Below are positions 11,904 to 31,543 of a DNA stretch of 64,000 nucleotides, in pieces. The number at the start of each line of letters is the position of its first letter. Position 1 is the stretch's first letter. Both the position numbers and the translations under genes were made by a program. This DNA is from Tenrec ecaudatus (taxonomy: Eukaryota; Chordata; Mammalia; Afrosoricida; Tenrecidae). The DNA lies in the NCBI RefSeq assembly GCF_050624435.1, contig NC_134546.1, positions 76,797,700 through 76,861,699 on the forward strand, written 5' to 3'. The notes under the pieces were generated by a model, which worked only from the letters and a program-made list of their open reading frames with translations, had not been told where the DNA came from and made no database searches.

Positions 11904-12960
11904 CTGTGTTATTCTGGGTAGACTAGAGAAACAAATTCATAGACACTCATGTCCTTGAGAAATAGCTTTATATACAAGTGCGATAGTTTATTGTGCCAGC
12001 CTGGCCGATAAACACAAGTAGGATTAACTGAAGTGCAGAGGGATAAATGGCTTGGTGAGCCTCGCCTTGCTTGTTCTGTGCCTCAGTTTAAAGGGGTACA
12101 CTACCTGTGGGATGCCTAGCCTGTGGACTGTGTCACTGTAAGTTGAGGTCCCCTTAAGCCTACACAATTGGAGTGTTCATCTCTGGAGCTGGGGACTAAC
12201 AGTTGAGGACAGTTGGGGACCTGCCTTGCTGTTTGCTGCCTGGATATATATAGCCCAGCTCTCTCTACAGAAGGGGACTGGCAACTGGCGGCTCTCAAGC
12301 CTTAAAGACTGCTAGTGTCTCACTGCTTTATAATTTAACTGTTAATTTCTTGTATTATCTATATGTATATAATTTAACGGTTCATTTCTTGTATTATATA
12401 TCTATCTTTATAAATATATGTATATATAATTACTAGCAATTTGGTTTGTCTCTCTAGAGAACCCTGTCCAACACAACAAGAGAAATCAAATATCAGGAAA
12501 ACATCCCAGCCCAGTCCAGATCAAGTCCTTAAGTCCAATCTTAGACCATATGTCCGATACCTATTTTTAAAGTCTTCTTCAGACTCACAAAACACATGCA
12601 ATGATGCCAAATGCAGCAAGAGCACAGGCCAGTGGGTGGGAAGTCTTCTGGATCTGGTGGCATTGTAAGCATCTCAGCGCTGGCATGGGTCCAAGTGGTT
12701 TCTCCAGCTGAGGGCACTCACATAATTCCATGTGTCTTGTCAGCTGCAATGTCTCCCAGGGAGTCAAAAGAAAGAGACAGAGACAGACAGACTCCTACAT
12801 TCAAGGAGTTCCCAGAATCTTCAGAAGGCCACGCCAACACAGAGGCCACATTGGCTATGATCTGATTAACTGTATAAATAGCATGTCTGTATATCATACT
12901 TCCTTTCACGGTATCCAGCTCACAGTGTCTGCAACTTGTAGCACTCTCTACCTCTAAAGC
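11904..12960 (+). repeat. LTR-like repeat family, copies 2 and 3 (composite)
   Basis: It starts with 'tgttattctgggtagactag' and the shared 'agaaacaaattcatagacac'. After an AT-rich core (12,320-12,430), 'gagaaccctgtccaacaca' closes the first unit near 12,476. The second part repeats the block order of copy 1 ('cccagcccagtccagatcaa', 'ccatatgtccgatacc', 'gcatctcagcgctggcat'). The TG...CA limits of the first unit suggest an LTR of about 570 bp. Confidence 0.5.
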
Positions 12961-13283
12961 TTTTCACACTGAGGGACCAGAGGTAAAAACAACCCAGGGA
13001 GAAAGTTGACTTGCAGGGATGCTAAGGACCCACAGGAGCCTGGGTACAGAGTGCAGTTAGAGCTGTTGGGCTGACCACTATGGTAGCTCCACTGCCCGTG
13101 TTTGGAAATCTGCAGAGACAACTCCAGGTAACACACCTGACCAACTGTCTGAATGCTTATGACCAGAGAAAATGTTACTGTGTGCCCCACAGAAGTTGGA
13201 AGACAGTGTAAGCCCAGGAAACACCTCTCCTGTATGTGATGGGTTGCTGTCAGCAGGAGGCTCAGAATACCCATCACCCACAT
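12954..13283 (-). other. Open frame of unknown nature, 109 codons
   Basis: The minus strand is open from an ATG at 13,283, with a hydrophobic start ('MGILSLLLTA') that could pass for a signal peptide, several cysteines, an 'NSSNCT' sequon and a leucine-rich end. I recognise no family. It ends at the junction with the repeat, so the stop may be fortuitous. No splice sites or promoter stand out. It may be a chance frame or a decayed exon. Confidence 0.15.
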
Positions 13284-13289
13284 AGGGTA

Positions 13290-14059
13290 CTAATCCATGG
13301 GAAGAAAAATGACCTTCTTATGATTTCTGTGGGTTCCTGTAACCCCACAAATAACCTTGTTGTTAGAAAACACTTTTATTCCAATATTAAATATAGAATA
13401 TAACAAAGTATATTTTATCCCTTCCCAAATATTCTGAAATGTTATAGGGGAAAGGAGTTTTAGGGATGACATATACTTGTTTCCCTACATGGTCAAAGGA
13501 ATGACAAGATTCAGGTAGGCCTAGTCTTGATTCCATTGCATGGTAAGGATAGACATTGTCTTTAATTTCACCAGATCATCTGTGTACTTCTGGTGGTAAT
13601 GGATGTAAAGGTACATTCAACTTAAAATCTGCACAGCTGTCCGCATGATTGGTAGCGTGAAGACCTGAGAGAGAGGGCTGTGCTCTCCCAAGGACTCCAC
13701 CAGCATCACTTTTCTAGTGTGAGTCCCAGAGGCAGCGGCCCCATTCAGCCCTTTCCACCTTTACATACCATGCACCTCCCACAAGCAAATTCCTGACAAG
13801 AACCCAAATGAAACCACAGCATGCATGGACTTAAATTCATATTCCTTCTCACCCGGAGAGCATTTTCTGGGTGTCACGAATCTTATCCACATGAACATGA
13901 AGCATGTGTGGGTTTTCCTCTTTCTGGCAACTCCGGGAGGTGCGTGGTTCAGGGAGTCAGACATGAAGTCTGGGAGTGCAGCATCTGAGCACATGACTCA
14001 CTGTTGTTAGGAAACAAATAATTATTAAAAAATTCTCAAAAAATGAATTCAAAAGAAAA
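13290..14059. other. No gene recognised
   Basis: No exon, RNA gene or nameable repeat is seen. Both strands are interrupted by stops. Confidence 0.35.
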
Positions 14060-14345
14060 AGAAGTACAAAGTAGAAAGTGAGGTAAGGGTCTTGCTTCAT
14101 TTTTCTGCAGGGAGATATCCATTTTTTCTGGCACCATTTATTGAAGATGGCACCTGCTTCTCATTTAATATTTTTGGGCCCTTATCAAAGATCAGTTGCC
14201 TGTATGCTGATGTTTTTATTTCTGGGTCTGCTCTTTTCCATTGGTCTGAATATCTGTCATTGTGCCAGGACCACTGTTTTGACTACAGTGGTCGTAAAGT
14301 ATGTGCAAAGTTCAGGTAGAGCAAGTATTCCGAATAGCCTGATTT
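14060..14345 (-). mobile_element. L1 ORF2 fragment
   Basis: It aligns by eye with 35,640-35,870 of the larger L1: 'cagcaccatttattgaag', 'ggcccttatcaaagatcag', 'ttttccattggtctga' and 'ctgtcattgtgccag'. This is the C-terminal ORF2 region in antisense. Decayed, no frame. Confidence 0.7.
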
Positions 14346-14819
14346 AAATACTTCCCCTTTCCTCTGTAAAGAATGCAGCCTAAACCCTGTGGAATATCTT
14401 TATTGTCTTTGAGACAGATTTTTTTTACCAGTATTTTATTGTGGCATATATCTCAATATCAAAAACTATTTAAATAACTATGTCTGTAGATTATACTTCC
14501 TTGAGCTTGTGCCCTTTCTGCTACTTTTTCCAAGTGCAGTGGACTTAGAGTTTAAAATCCTAATGTAGTTTACTGACACTGAGAGAAACCAAGGAGGGTA
14601 TTTGCAAAGTCACTATACAGCCAGAGTTTTACTTCTGCGTGAGATCACTAGTATGTGATGTCACATGACTACCCGTGGAGTTTCCCATCTTGACTGAATT
14701 GAAGGCTTTTAAATTTTGTAGATTTATGTCAATAAAACTTACAAACACAAGTAAAAGTTTGTTACCCACACTCATTACAGCAACCTGGTAACTATCCTAC
14801 AAGAAATCATTGATGAGAC

Positions 14820-15420
14820 ATGAGCTCTTCATTTTTTAAAACTCTTTTATGATTTTGAAACTTTACAGAGTAAATTGGTTTCCATTCAATTCATACATTG
14901 ATTGTCATTCCCAAGACATACCAGCATTCTTCTCACTTTAGCCCTCCTTGTGTTTTTATATTATTCATCCTTCTTTCCTGTTCCTTCTTGCTTTCAAAAA
15001 TTCTTATCCATAAGCAAATGCTGTCCTTTTGATTTAATATGGTTGATTGTTCTAATGAGTGTATACCTCTCAGATGTAATTCTTCCCCTCCGTGCCTGTA
15101 TATTGTTGGGCTGAAATCTGAGACAGAGGAGTGAGTACAGGTCCAAGAGTGTAGAGTCACTAGAGGCCATTATCTGAGGATTCCAAGTCTACATCAGACA
15201 TGTAAGCCTGATCTATTTTATGATTTTGGTTTGTTCCACTTTCTTCTCCTACTCGACTCAGGACCCCCTTTTGTGATCCCTTTAGAGTAATTAGCAATGG
15301 AAGCTTGGCACCATCTAGTTCTTCTTGTCTCAGGGTTGTGAAGGTTGAGGTTCACTGTGGTCCATTCATACTCAGGATGAATTGTTCCCACACATCTTCT
15401 CTTTTATTTTTATTTTATGA
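14820..15420 (-). mobile_element. L1 3'UTR fragment, antisense
   Basis: Order and wording ('aaattggtttccattcaatt', 'ttgattgttctaatgagtg', 'ggcaccatctagttcttctt') match the reverse complement of the 3'UTR of an Afrotherian L1 family as I remember it. Heavily diverged. Confidence 0.5.
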
Positions 15421-15832
15421 TACTTCATTGCTGTCTCCGGTGGGATGGGGAGGTAAAAACAGGGCATGCAAGTGTGGCAGGCACAATCGTCATCTGGGTG
15501 GGCACTCTACTGGTTGGTACATTTGTGATCCAGAAACAACAGGTTCAGCTCTCTTTCAGGCACTGAAAGCTGGAAGAACATATACTCTGTGGAAATCTGG
15601 ATCATCTGCCCCAAAATGGTGGGCCATGTCAGCAGAGGGACAGCAACACAGAACATGGGTACCCATATGGTAAGTCACAACTGTCTGTTCCCACACTTGG
15701 CCCAGGGAAAACTCCAGGACCTCTTACTTTGTTTTGAAAGGTTACACTAATTCCAATGAAAGGTTTTCTTATTGAAAATTACTCATGTTTAGCGAGATCT
15801 GACATCCACATATAAGATGTTCCATATTTAAT

Positions 15833-17216
<1,384 letters not shown>

Positions 17217-17249
17217 CTATAAAAAACAGAACATTGACTCTTTTGAACA

Positions 17250-22760
<5,511 letters not shown>

Positions 22761-22762
22761 AC

Positions 22763-23229
22763 CAGCGGTTCTCAATCTATGGGTCTCAATCCCTTTGGGG
22801 GTCGAATGACACTTTCACAGGTGTCGCCGAAGACCATTGGAACACACATATTTCCAATGGTCTTAGGAACCAAGATACTGCTCCTCTATCTCTATCCAGG
22901 CAAGTCCACTCACATTCAGATACCCCCACATATGAGTACCGGGTGTGAAGACTATTACCCATGCTACACACGCTTCAAAACAAAATTTCATTTTCTTGTC
23001 ATTAGAAATAAATATTTCACAATATATAATTACATATTGTTTTATGATTAATCACTATGCTTTATTTATGGTCGATTTGTAACAATGAAAACACATACTG
23101 CTTACATTATGATTCATAACCGTAGCAAAATTACTATGAAGTAATAATGAAAATAATTTTATGAATTGGGGTCACAATGTGAGGAATTATATTAAAAGGT
23201 TGCGGCATTAGGAAGGTTGAGAACCACTG
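22763..23229. mobile_element. SPIN-like hAT DNA transposon, non-autonomous, copy 2
   Basis: It starts 'cagcggttctcaatctatgg' and ends 'aaggttgagaaccactg'. Flanks CTCCAGAC (22,755-22,762) and CTCCAGAG (23,230-23,237) form an 8-bp duplication with one mismatch. Length is 467 bp, colinear with the copy at 7,909-8,382 and with no transposase frame. It inserted into an older repeat. Confidence 0.85.
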
Positions 23230-23699
23230 CTCCAGAGTGATACCTGACCTATGGATTTGAGGCTCACCAGCTTCCACATCTTGAAGAGGGATTTATTTAC
23301 TTGATGGCTATTTGGTTTTGTGAGATACTGCAGGGCAAATCATGGAGCATCCTGAAGCTCTACCTCATAGGGACAGGTCTACTGCTGGTCCTGCAAAATG
23401 AACTGTAATATTCATGGATCAAGAGCTATACCAATGCAGAAAATGACCAGGGCAGATGGCACACAGTGACAGGTCCACACAGAGCTTTCCAGCCAAGATC
23501 ATGGAACAGGCAGGCAAGATCAAGAGGACAGTATCACTAAGGAGCTGATATAGATGAACTGATAAAAGATGGAACCAAGAAATGAGCCTATATTCAGAAG
23601 GCACAATGTCTGAGAGGGACACAGATAACAGGCCTGCTCTGAAGAAGAGCAAATCTGCCTACATGTTTCCTTAATATGAATCCCAATGTGTATCCTATT

Positions 23700-25455
23700 G
23701 ATTCTGTTAGGAAGTTACATTTTGTTACTTAATAAAACTTGTACCTGTATTGTGGACTGTAATTTCTATGTGGCCACTGCAAAAAATTAATGATCTGAGA
23801 AGAGAAAACTGTGTAAAGATAACTGCTGTCAGAACTGGAAAACCATTGGAGGGTAGTTTTAAGTTTAAGTTGTGCCTCACATGAATCAGGGCTGATGCTG
23901 ATGGTTGGTTCACTCTCCTACATCTCTAATTAGAGGAAGTGAGAAGCCATCAAACATTTTAAAATTAGTATCCCTACAAGGCCCATTTCAGAGGCATTAA
24001 TGAGAATGCTGCAGTTTGGGAGATTATTCAACACCACCTTCAGAAAGAAACATTACGGAAACTTACTCAGACAAAAAACCCCATGGAATGGACTCTCCTA
24101 AAGAAGTGGTCTTATTTCTCCTTAAAAACATAGCATAGTGTTATTTTTGAATGATTCTCATGGGTTGGCCACAAAATAATGAATTATCAGTTGAAAGCTA
24201 ATATCATCCAAAGAATCCTTAGTGATGTATTATGTTCAATGTCAGTAGTTTAGTGTTATTCCTGTGATCAACATATTCCTAATCTTCTCCATCCCAATGT
24301 TGAAGTCAGAGTCAAAGTTCATCTCTAACTTCTACTACTTCAAATTTCCACTTTCCAGTGAACTGAACCAGTATTATACAGGCTTCTACACTTCTAGTAG
24401 GTAATACAGAAAATGAAAAAAAAAAGGCATCAGAACTACCTGAGCCTTGGTCATTTTCTTTGGTCCTTATAATACTGCCAGCAACTGGGATGCTCTATGT
24501 TTGTCTTATCTGTATCAGCTCCAATGATGCTCACAAATTTCAGTCTCTCTTGAGGACATCCCAGAAATAATAATACCCAAACCAGGCACTTCTTCATTCT
24601 TCCTCTAAGCTGCTGGTTGGTGAAAATCTGCAGGCTGATGGGAGGATACAATGTGAGTAGTTTAGGTCCAGATGCTGTACGTGTTCCTGTTCATCTTCTT
24701 AACAGTCCCCAATACTGTTAACAGTCTCCTTATTGAGTGACAGAAAACATGTTAATACGATGAGCAATAAAACTAAAACTCATAATTTTCAGACCTATGT
24801 GTAAAAGATGACTTTATTTATTGGGTAATCAAATACACATGTCAAAAATAAGAAACAATAAACCTGGACCGCTACCTCAAAGCACACGAAATATCAATTC
24901 CTTACTGTGTGACTCTCAAGGAGAATGACAAATCAATGAACCTTTATGATGATTATGTTAATTAAAGCATCTGGAAAATTTGAAATGGGCAATATAAAGA
25001 ACTATTTAAAACTGAATGCTGTTTTTCTAGAGCTGTAAATTGTACAATCACTTTAGAAACACTTTAAAACTCACCATCAAGTAGAGGTACACATATAAGA
25101 CGATAGGACACAGGAGAACGGTTCTACAGTGTTTCTGAGACTATAGAGCCACTACAGGCAGCTAATGGGTTAGCAGTCCAACACTTAACACTTGTCAAAA
25201 ACCACAGCTCCATATTAAACACATGCATCACCTATTAGTTTGAAATTTATATATATACATACATATATATATACATATATATATGTAGAAGTATACATCC
25301 CCCCATAGTGAGTGCACTTTTGAACTCCAAGACAAATAGCATTTTTATTGTAGCATTACTTGCAGTAAACCAATGCAGTTAGTTGCCTCTACGTCTTTCT
25401 AGCGATGGCCCCTTAACTCCTTCCAAATATTTAGGTAGGTGTGTCATCCGACAAT
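23700..25455. other. No gene; possible SINE relic
   Basis: Bases 25,065-25,190 read on the minus strand like a decayed AfroSINE ('gttagcagtccaacactt' end). An AT microsatellite lies at 25,243-25,287. Nothing else is recognised. Confidence 0.35.
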
Positions 25456-25465
25456 GTGAATGAGG

Positions 25466-25705
25466 AAAAGGAGATCTGGTGGCATAGTGGTTACTGTTGG
25501 GCTTCTAACAGCAAGGTCAGCAGTTGGAAACCACCAATTTCTCCTACAAAGAAAGATGGGATTTCTTCTTTCACGAGTGACATGGCTTTCTAGTCCACTA
25601 AAGAGTGACAGTCTTGGAAACCCACATGGGGCAGTTGTACCCTGTCATACAGGCTCGCTATGAGTCAGTGTTAACTTGATGATAGTGAGTTTGGTTTTTT
25701 TTGTT
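25466..25705 (+). repeat. AfroSINE-type tRNA SINE
   Basis: The tRNA head ('ggtggcatagtggttactgt', 'gcagttggaaaccacc') is followed by the body and the 'ctatgagtcagtgttaactt' to 'gtgagtttggtttttt' tail. It is the best-preserved copy in the window. Confidence 0.85.
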
Positions 25706-25739
25706 CAAGAGAATTGTGAAAATTGCCAAACAATAGATT

Positions 25740-26920
25740 GAAACCCTTGAGACTTGGGGCTATGCAAATAAGCTGCCTGAAAACCTAACCTGGAGATGAG
25801 TCACATTGGACATCCTGTTAGGTTTAATTGAGACATTTCTGAGACAGAAATTGGGATCTCACTACCATCAAAAAAAAAAAAAAGAGAGACAGAGAAAGAG
25901 CCAGGAGTAGGGGCTTTTGGATCTCAGATTCTTGCATTGAAACTCTTCAATCTAGAAGACAGAGAGCTGTGACATAAGAGAGGAAGTGATGGGGAGAAGC
26001 AGCAACGGAGACATGGTGACAGCAGAACCAAGAGACTGAGACAGAGCAGTGCAATTCCCAGGCCACGGAACAAGAGAGCCGAGTGCCTCTGGGCAGGAGG
26101 TTAATACGTGAAGTGGTATACATCTGAGTATTTATCTGGGGAACCAGATCTGCCAAACCTACACAGAGGTCCGTGAGGCTAAGGGACAGATTGGGCACTT
26201 ATCTGCAGAACTAAAAGACCTTTGAAACACTTGCCCATTCAGGACAGAAGCCAAGGGGCTGCAGGGCCTGACTTTAGCTGCAGGTATGGCTGTCAAGATG
26301 CCATCCCAAAGTAGATTGGTATCTTGAGTCATTTAGGATCCAAATTGTGTGTTAGGGTACAAAAGTTACCCCTATATCAAATATAATTTAAGGAGAACAT
26401 TTACTGAACTTTAAGAGAAAACAAAAGACACACACACACACCGTATGGATAAGGGAGACCAGTAGTACGAGGTCAAAATAACAACTGAGGATTCACAGCC
26501 TGGACCCTGGATAACAGGGCATAGAACAAAAGGCATGTCACAGATCATGACTGGTGGCAGATCAATACATCACAGGTACAGGTGGGACTTCAACATCAGG
26601 AAAGGGACCATGATTAGGACATGCATCTTATTCAATGGAATGCCTTACAAGACTGGTCCAGGACCTTGATACAAAGCCAGTCAAGGCAAGACTCGACAAT
26701 GTCCCTTGTTCTGTCCTCAGTAAGGTGACCTGCATCAGGCATACACCGAGGCAGGCGCGCGGAGAGGGCTGGCTGCAGAGGAGTGCAGGCAATCTACTTT
26801 CTCATGCATTCTCCCGGAGGGGGAGATGATCTATATCCTTGGTTAATGATCAGAGAGAATTTAATGGCGGCTTAATCAAAATGAGGACGCAGCAAATGGA
26901 CACTGAGTTATCACTGTCAT
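25740..26920. other. No gene recognised
   Basis: An A-run with GA-rich continuation at 25,868-25,905 and a short CA run at 26,430 are present. The rest is unassigned and may contain an LTR-like or composite element. Confidence 0.3.
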
Positions 26921-26929
26921 CAGTAACCC

Positions 26930-27140
26930 AAACCTAAAACCCCACTGACTGCCATCGAGTGGATTCCGATTACAGCGACCCTTTAGGAGCAGTTGGACCT
27001 GCCCCGGGTGGGTTCCGGAGACTGTAACTCTTGACAAGATTAGAAACCCTGCATTTCTGTCCAGGTGTGCCTTGTATTTCTGAACTGCTGACCTTGCAGT
27101 TAGCAGCCCAATCCGTAACCACTGAGGCCACCACTATTTT
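26930..27140 (-). repeat. AfroSINE-type tRNA SINE
   Basis: Antisense copy: 'cactgactgccatcgagtgg' at the left (tail side), and 'ttgcagttagcagcccaat' with 'gtaaccactgaggccacc' at the right (tRNA head). Confidence 0.8.
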
Positions 27141-27435
27141 CAAATTGGAGCGCTCAGAACTTAAGAAGCTCTAATACAATTATAAACGGTTGCCCATCCA
27201 GTGAATTCTGTCGTTCAGGGAGAGGCGCAAAACCCTCTGGCCCTGATGGGCAGGACAGCCCCGGCGATTGCGGTGGGCGCTCTCCCCGTCGGACCCCAAA
27301 GCATGGTTGCTGCCTGCTGCCCCCCCGAGCGCCTCTGCTCTGCCTCTCCCTCAGGAGCCCGGGTCCTGACGCTGCACGTCTGCGTGTCGCTCGCCCTGTT
27401 TCAGAGACAGAAACGCACTTGTTCTCCTCACTCAC

Positions 27436-27640
27436 CATCGTCCTGACAACTTACACTTACTTCCCAAAGGCTCCACCGCCCCGCCGGTACGCAGGATCCT
27501 CCTCAAACTCCTGCCACAGCTCAGTGCGTCACAGGACGCTGCGCTTGACTATGGGGGCCTCCAAAGACCGAAATACACGCCTGACGCTGGCGACGCGCAC
27601 TCCGGCCCCGCCCTTCCCAGACTTGGTGGAGAGCACCACT
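27436..27640 (-). promoter_or_regulatory. CpG-rich promoter and candidate KRAB-ZNF exon 1
   Basis: The only strongly CpG-rich stretch near the ZNF relic runs about 27,200-27,640. On the minus strand it has a GGGCGGGGCC GC-box (about 27,605-27,614), then a 5'UTR-like stretch, then ATG at 27,438-27,436 directly followed by the donor GTGAGTGAGG. KRAB zinc-finger genes commonly have a first exon ending in ATG at a GT donor and splicing in phase 0 to the KRAB exon, as at 20,925. The link across 6.5 kb is inferred from strand, phase and layout, so this could be the promoter of something else. Confidence 0.5.
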
Positions 27641-27754
27641 CTTAGACACTTTCTGTTCAAGAGGAAATGGTGTGTGTGTTACTTTTCATACAAGAGAAAA
27701 GGAGATGGTGGGGGTGATGTGTGTGTATGTGTGTGTTTCTCCCACTTATTCTAA

Positions 27755-27865
27755 TTTATTTTTTAAAATCATTTTATTGGGGCTCATACAACTCTTATCA
27801 CAATCCATACATCCATCAATTGAGTAAAGCACCCTTACACATTCGCACAGCTCTTCTTAAGACAA
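27755..27865 (-). mobile_element. L1 3' end, short antisense insertion
   Basis: The sequence 'attggggctcatacaactct' followed by 'tatcacaatccatacatcc' is the reverse complement of the L1 3' end found at 37,690-37,740 and 39,670-39,740. Confidence 0.8.
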
Positions 27866-28403
27866 CTGAATGATTAAATTATATGATGCCAATAAAATTA
27901 TTTTTTAAAAGAATCGTATATGTACATAGAATCATATGCATACATAAGAATTATGTGAGATTCAATAAAAGTCACTTGGGGTCTAATTGAAATATAGATT
28001 CTGATCCACTAGATCTGGGATGGAAATGCAAATTCTCAGTAGAGGAATCAAGTAAATTAATTTGTTAAACTCTTTGTATGCCACCTCCTTAAATGGTCAA
28101 ATATCGGCCAATTCTTTTTGCCATTTTATTGCTATGCTTCCTGTATCACTCAATCTTTTGCCTATATACTCCTTCAGTAAGACAACTGAAGACTTGACCT
28201 TTAAGAATGAGAGGTTATACACCATGCAGCTAAAGGAGAACACTAATAGCATTTACTACATTAAATATATGGGCCAGGGAAGATATTTAGACTACAGAAC
28301 TAGATTTGGGAATGTTTAACATAGACATAACCGATATATCTCTGAAATGAGAAAATTATTGCGTTAAGACAAATAACATTGAAAGTGACTGATTTTGTTG
28401 TTG

Positions 28404-28560
28404 TTGTCTTTAGGTGCCATTAAGTTGGCTCGGACCCATAGCAATCCTGTGCCCCAAAGAACAAAACACTGGATGGTCCTGTGCCATCTTCATAATTGTT
28501 CCTGTGCCTGAGCCCACTGATGCAGGCACATTGACAATTGATCCCATGAAGAGACTTCCT
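28404..28560 (-). repeat. RTE LINE 3' end, antisense
   Basis: It begins with the AAC-repeat tail complement (tgttgttgtctttaggtgcc) and continues through the diagnostic 'gcaatcctgtgccccaaaga' block. Confidence 0.65.
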
Positions 28561-28750
28561 TTTTTATACACCTATTAGCATGGCCTTACCCATTCTTTTG
28601 TAGGGAAGGACAAAGCAGTGGACAGAACGGCCATGTGTGTGTGTGTGTGTGTCTCCCACTTGTTCTAATTTCATACACCTTATTTGCATGGCCTTACCCA
28701 TTCTTTTGTTGGGAAGAACAAAGCAGTGGACAGAACGACCATATAAAAGC
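28561..28750. repeat. Two-copy tandem repeat with a (TG)n core
   Basis: The block 'gcatggccttacccattctt ... caaagcagtggacagaacg' occurs twice (about 28,578-28,630 and 28,688-28,740), separated by (TG)n and 'tctcccacttgttctaattt'. The same 'ctcccactt-ttctaattt' phrase follows a TG tract at 27,740, suggesting a shared origin. Confidence 0.7.
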
Positions 28751-28769
28751 AATCCATCACTCCACACTG

Positions 28770-31020
28770 GTTCATGAGGTTAGTCACTCATTTTCAAATA
28801 TATATATATAATTTTTCTGCTGTGAAATATCAACTAGTTTTGGAATTTATTGTCTGGGATCATTTAAATGATAATTTTGCTGACTTTCATATATTTTTTC
28901 AACATATATATGTGTATATATATACACACATATACAATTCTCACTATACTTTACATTTCTCATTATACAGTCATAGCTATAAAACAGGAAAGTCTTGGTC
29001 ATTATCTCTGATGTTCAATTTGGTAGTGTGGTAACACATGTCTAGCTAACACATGAAATGAGATCAATATAAATAAAAAACCGGATTGTAAATTTTAAGG
29101 TTTGTATTTTTAAATCATCACAAAGTAGTGCCATCAAGTTATTGCTAATTTATTTAGGAATAAAAACTCAGAAAAAATTAAGGAATTTTTAATAACCTGT
29201 GGGGAGATACACATTTATGGTGTAGTTTAATTATTTGAGTAATTCACAATGGAATAGATTTGCAATTAGCATAAAGGTGATTACTGTAAGCTGAAGGTCA
29301 GATGTACCACTACCATTCTCCAACTCCTTCACCATTTCTAAACCTAATAGTGGGACTTCTCACATATTTTGAACCTGTGATCAGGGAATCCAGTTCCTAG
29401 AGAAGGACATCCTGTTTGACAGAGTGTGAGCAAAATAGAGGAAAATGCTTAATTAGATACACAGAGAGTGGCTACAAAATTGTGTTCTAGGAACAAGTGG
29501 GGACCGTCCAAGATGTGGCAGTTTATGTATTTTTTCTGATGTACACCGAACCATGATGATTGAAGCTGACACCAAAGCACCCAACAGCATCTCTGATGCA
29601 GTGAGGTGCAGAAAGTTTAGATTAATGCTGTTTAGTTAAGTAATTACCTAAAATAATAATATATTATAGTTTTTTTTCATTCACAAAGTATTCAATTATT
29701 TAATGTTTAACATTCTGTACATATACCATTCCTTATTCAGTTTAGCTGTATGAATATCAAACAATCAGGAAAACAACATGCAATAAATGCATAATAAATA
29801 CTATATACACATGAATATAATTGGGGATTCCACTGTCATCCACAGTTTCCTGCAAAACAGAATCTCACCATTTAGACAAATGCAGTCCCTCCTCCTGTTA
29901 CCTTCCAGGCGTCTTTGGTAAGTGATGTACTCTCAGGCATCTCTGGGTGAGTGTGAATCACCTCTTATTGGTGAGCAGAATAGAGTGTATTCCTTCACAG
30001 AGGAACTCCATATAGACCAATGGAGTAAATTTTAAAGTAAAAATTACATGCTTATACAACTGAGGTAAACTTATTTTATATAAGAGTATTAATTCCTCTT
30101 AAGTGAAGTAACGATTAAATAAATGATTCTGTAAGAATTAGATTTCCACGTGCAGAATAATGTATCCATGTATCAGATCATGTCTCCCACCCACCACACA
30201 CAGGCATACAACTAAAAGTACCCAAAGATCTAAGCATGAACAATGAAGTCATTTTTAAGTAAGCATAAGACTGTTATTTAAAATTTTTATTTAATGAGAA
30301 ATAACCATATGACAGCAGAAGCAAGAAGCATAAACGGCAAAGTAGGTTAAAGTCTGTCTTATCACAAACCTGTCTTGTGACCCAAGACCAGAGGCACAAG
30401 TGTGGGTAAAAATACTAATAATTGTGGCTAATGGGGGATGTATAATCTATCTGTTGGGTCAGTTAAATTAATGACATAAAAGTTAACTCAGAAGCTTATG
30501 ATGAGTAAATTTTGTTATAAATCATTAATCTTCAAAGACTTTTTTTTAAACTAAGGAAATAGCACATGGAACACATTATGAATTTTTAAGAAAATGGAAA
30601 CATGCAATGATGGGAACATGTGTGGATAGAACTGAGGAATTGTTCCCCTTTGGGACATTGTGCTCACCTATTCTTTTCGGTATGAAGAGTTGTCCTCTGA
30701 TAGCTTCATATGCAAATCTTACAAATTTCACCCTATAGCATTTAAGTAGCCTACCTCAAATTCTCTGTTTCTTTTTTCCCCTAAAAGCTCAAAGAACATG
30801 GACAAAGAGCATGAGGTGAGTCTCTGGGGGATACACAGCTGAAATTTAAGAATTTCATTTATAGTTCTACACCTATAAAGTTGAGATGGTAATGGTGCCT
30901 CTACCCACATTTTGTCTATTTATTCAAAAATGCAATAAAGTGATGTGTTCTCTCCGTTTAGTATAGTAAAATTATACATAACTTATTTTACCCAGAATGC
31001 AGTGTCCTTCCAAAAGCACA
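28770..31020. other. No gene; RTE scrap and V-upstream-like scrap
   Basis: Bases 29,375-29,500 resemble the 3' coding end of the RTE LINE (plus). Bases 29,876-29,960 resemble the region just upstream of the V segment at 57.6 kb. The remaining AT-rich DNA is unassigned, including a minus open frame at 30,728-30,910 with no domain. Confidence 0.35.
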
Positions 31021-31024
31021 TCCA

Positions 31025-31220
31025 CAAATCATCACTGCCATTGAGTCGTTTCTTCTCAAAGACACAAGGGGACAGAGTAGCACTGCCCCTGAAGGTGTGG
31101 TAGGTTGCAAATCTCAGTGGAAGCAGAAAGCCTCATCTTCCTCCCAATGAACCACTGGTGGTTCAAACTGCTGGCTTTGTAATCAGCAGCCCAGCTCATC
31201 ATAAACCACACCCCTGAGAC
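31025..31220 (-). repeat. AfroSINE-type tRNA SINE
   Basis: Antisense copy: tail 'cactgccattgagtcgttt' at the left and head-side 'ggtggttcaaactgctggc' with 'taatcagcagcccagctc' at the right. Confidence 0.75.
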
Positions 31221-31543
31221 TCCCCATGATACTTAGGGCATTTTCATCTGCTCTTGTGATGACCTTCTCAGGTGTCATGCACTTCACTTACTGGTGTGAC
31301 CCTTCCTTCTGCTGATAAAACCACCCCAGTCCTGGGAGAAGTGCCTCAACTCTGGAATTCCAAGGTGTCCAAATTCAATTATCAGCAATGAACACAAGTC
31401 ACCTTTGAGTGCTGATCCGGTTTTCCTTGTTACTATGTTAAGAAGTGGTTTCATAGAGAACAAGCACGTGCGAATGTGCATGGTGGAAGACACAGTGGAT
31501 GTGTGTGAGGGTTTTGCTGACCGGAATGTCTCTATGTTTGCAG

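Noticed and set aside
28915-28935. A palindromic AT-rich block as a possible origin or cruciform regulatory site
   Set aside because: It is a simple TA/CA microsatellite of the kind present at several places in the window.
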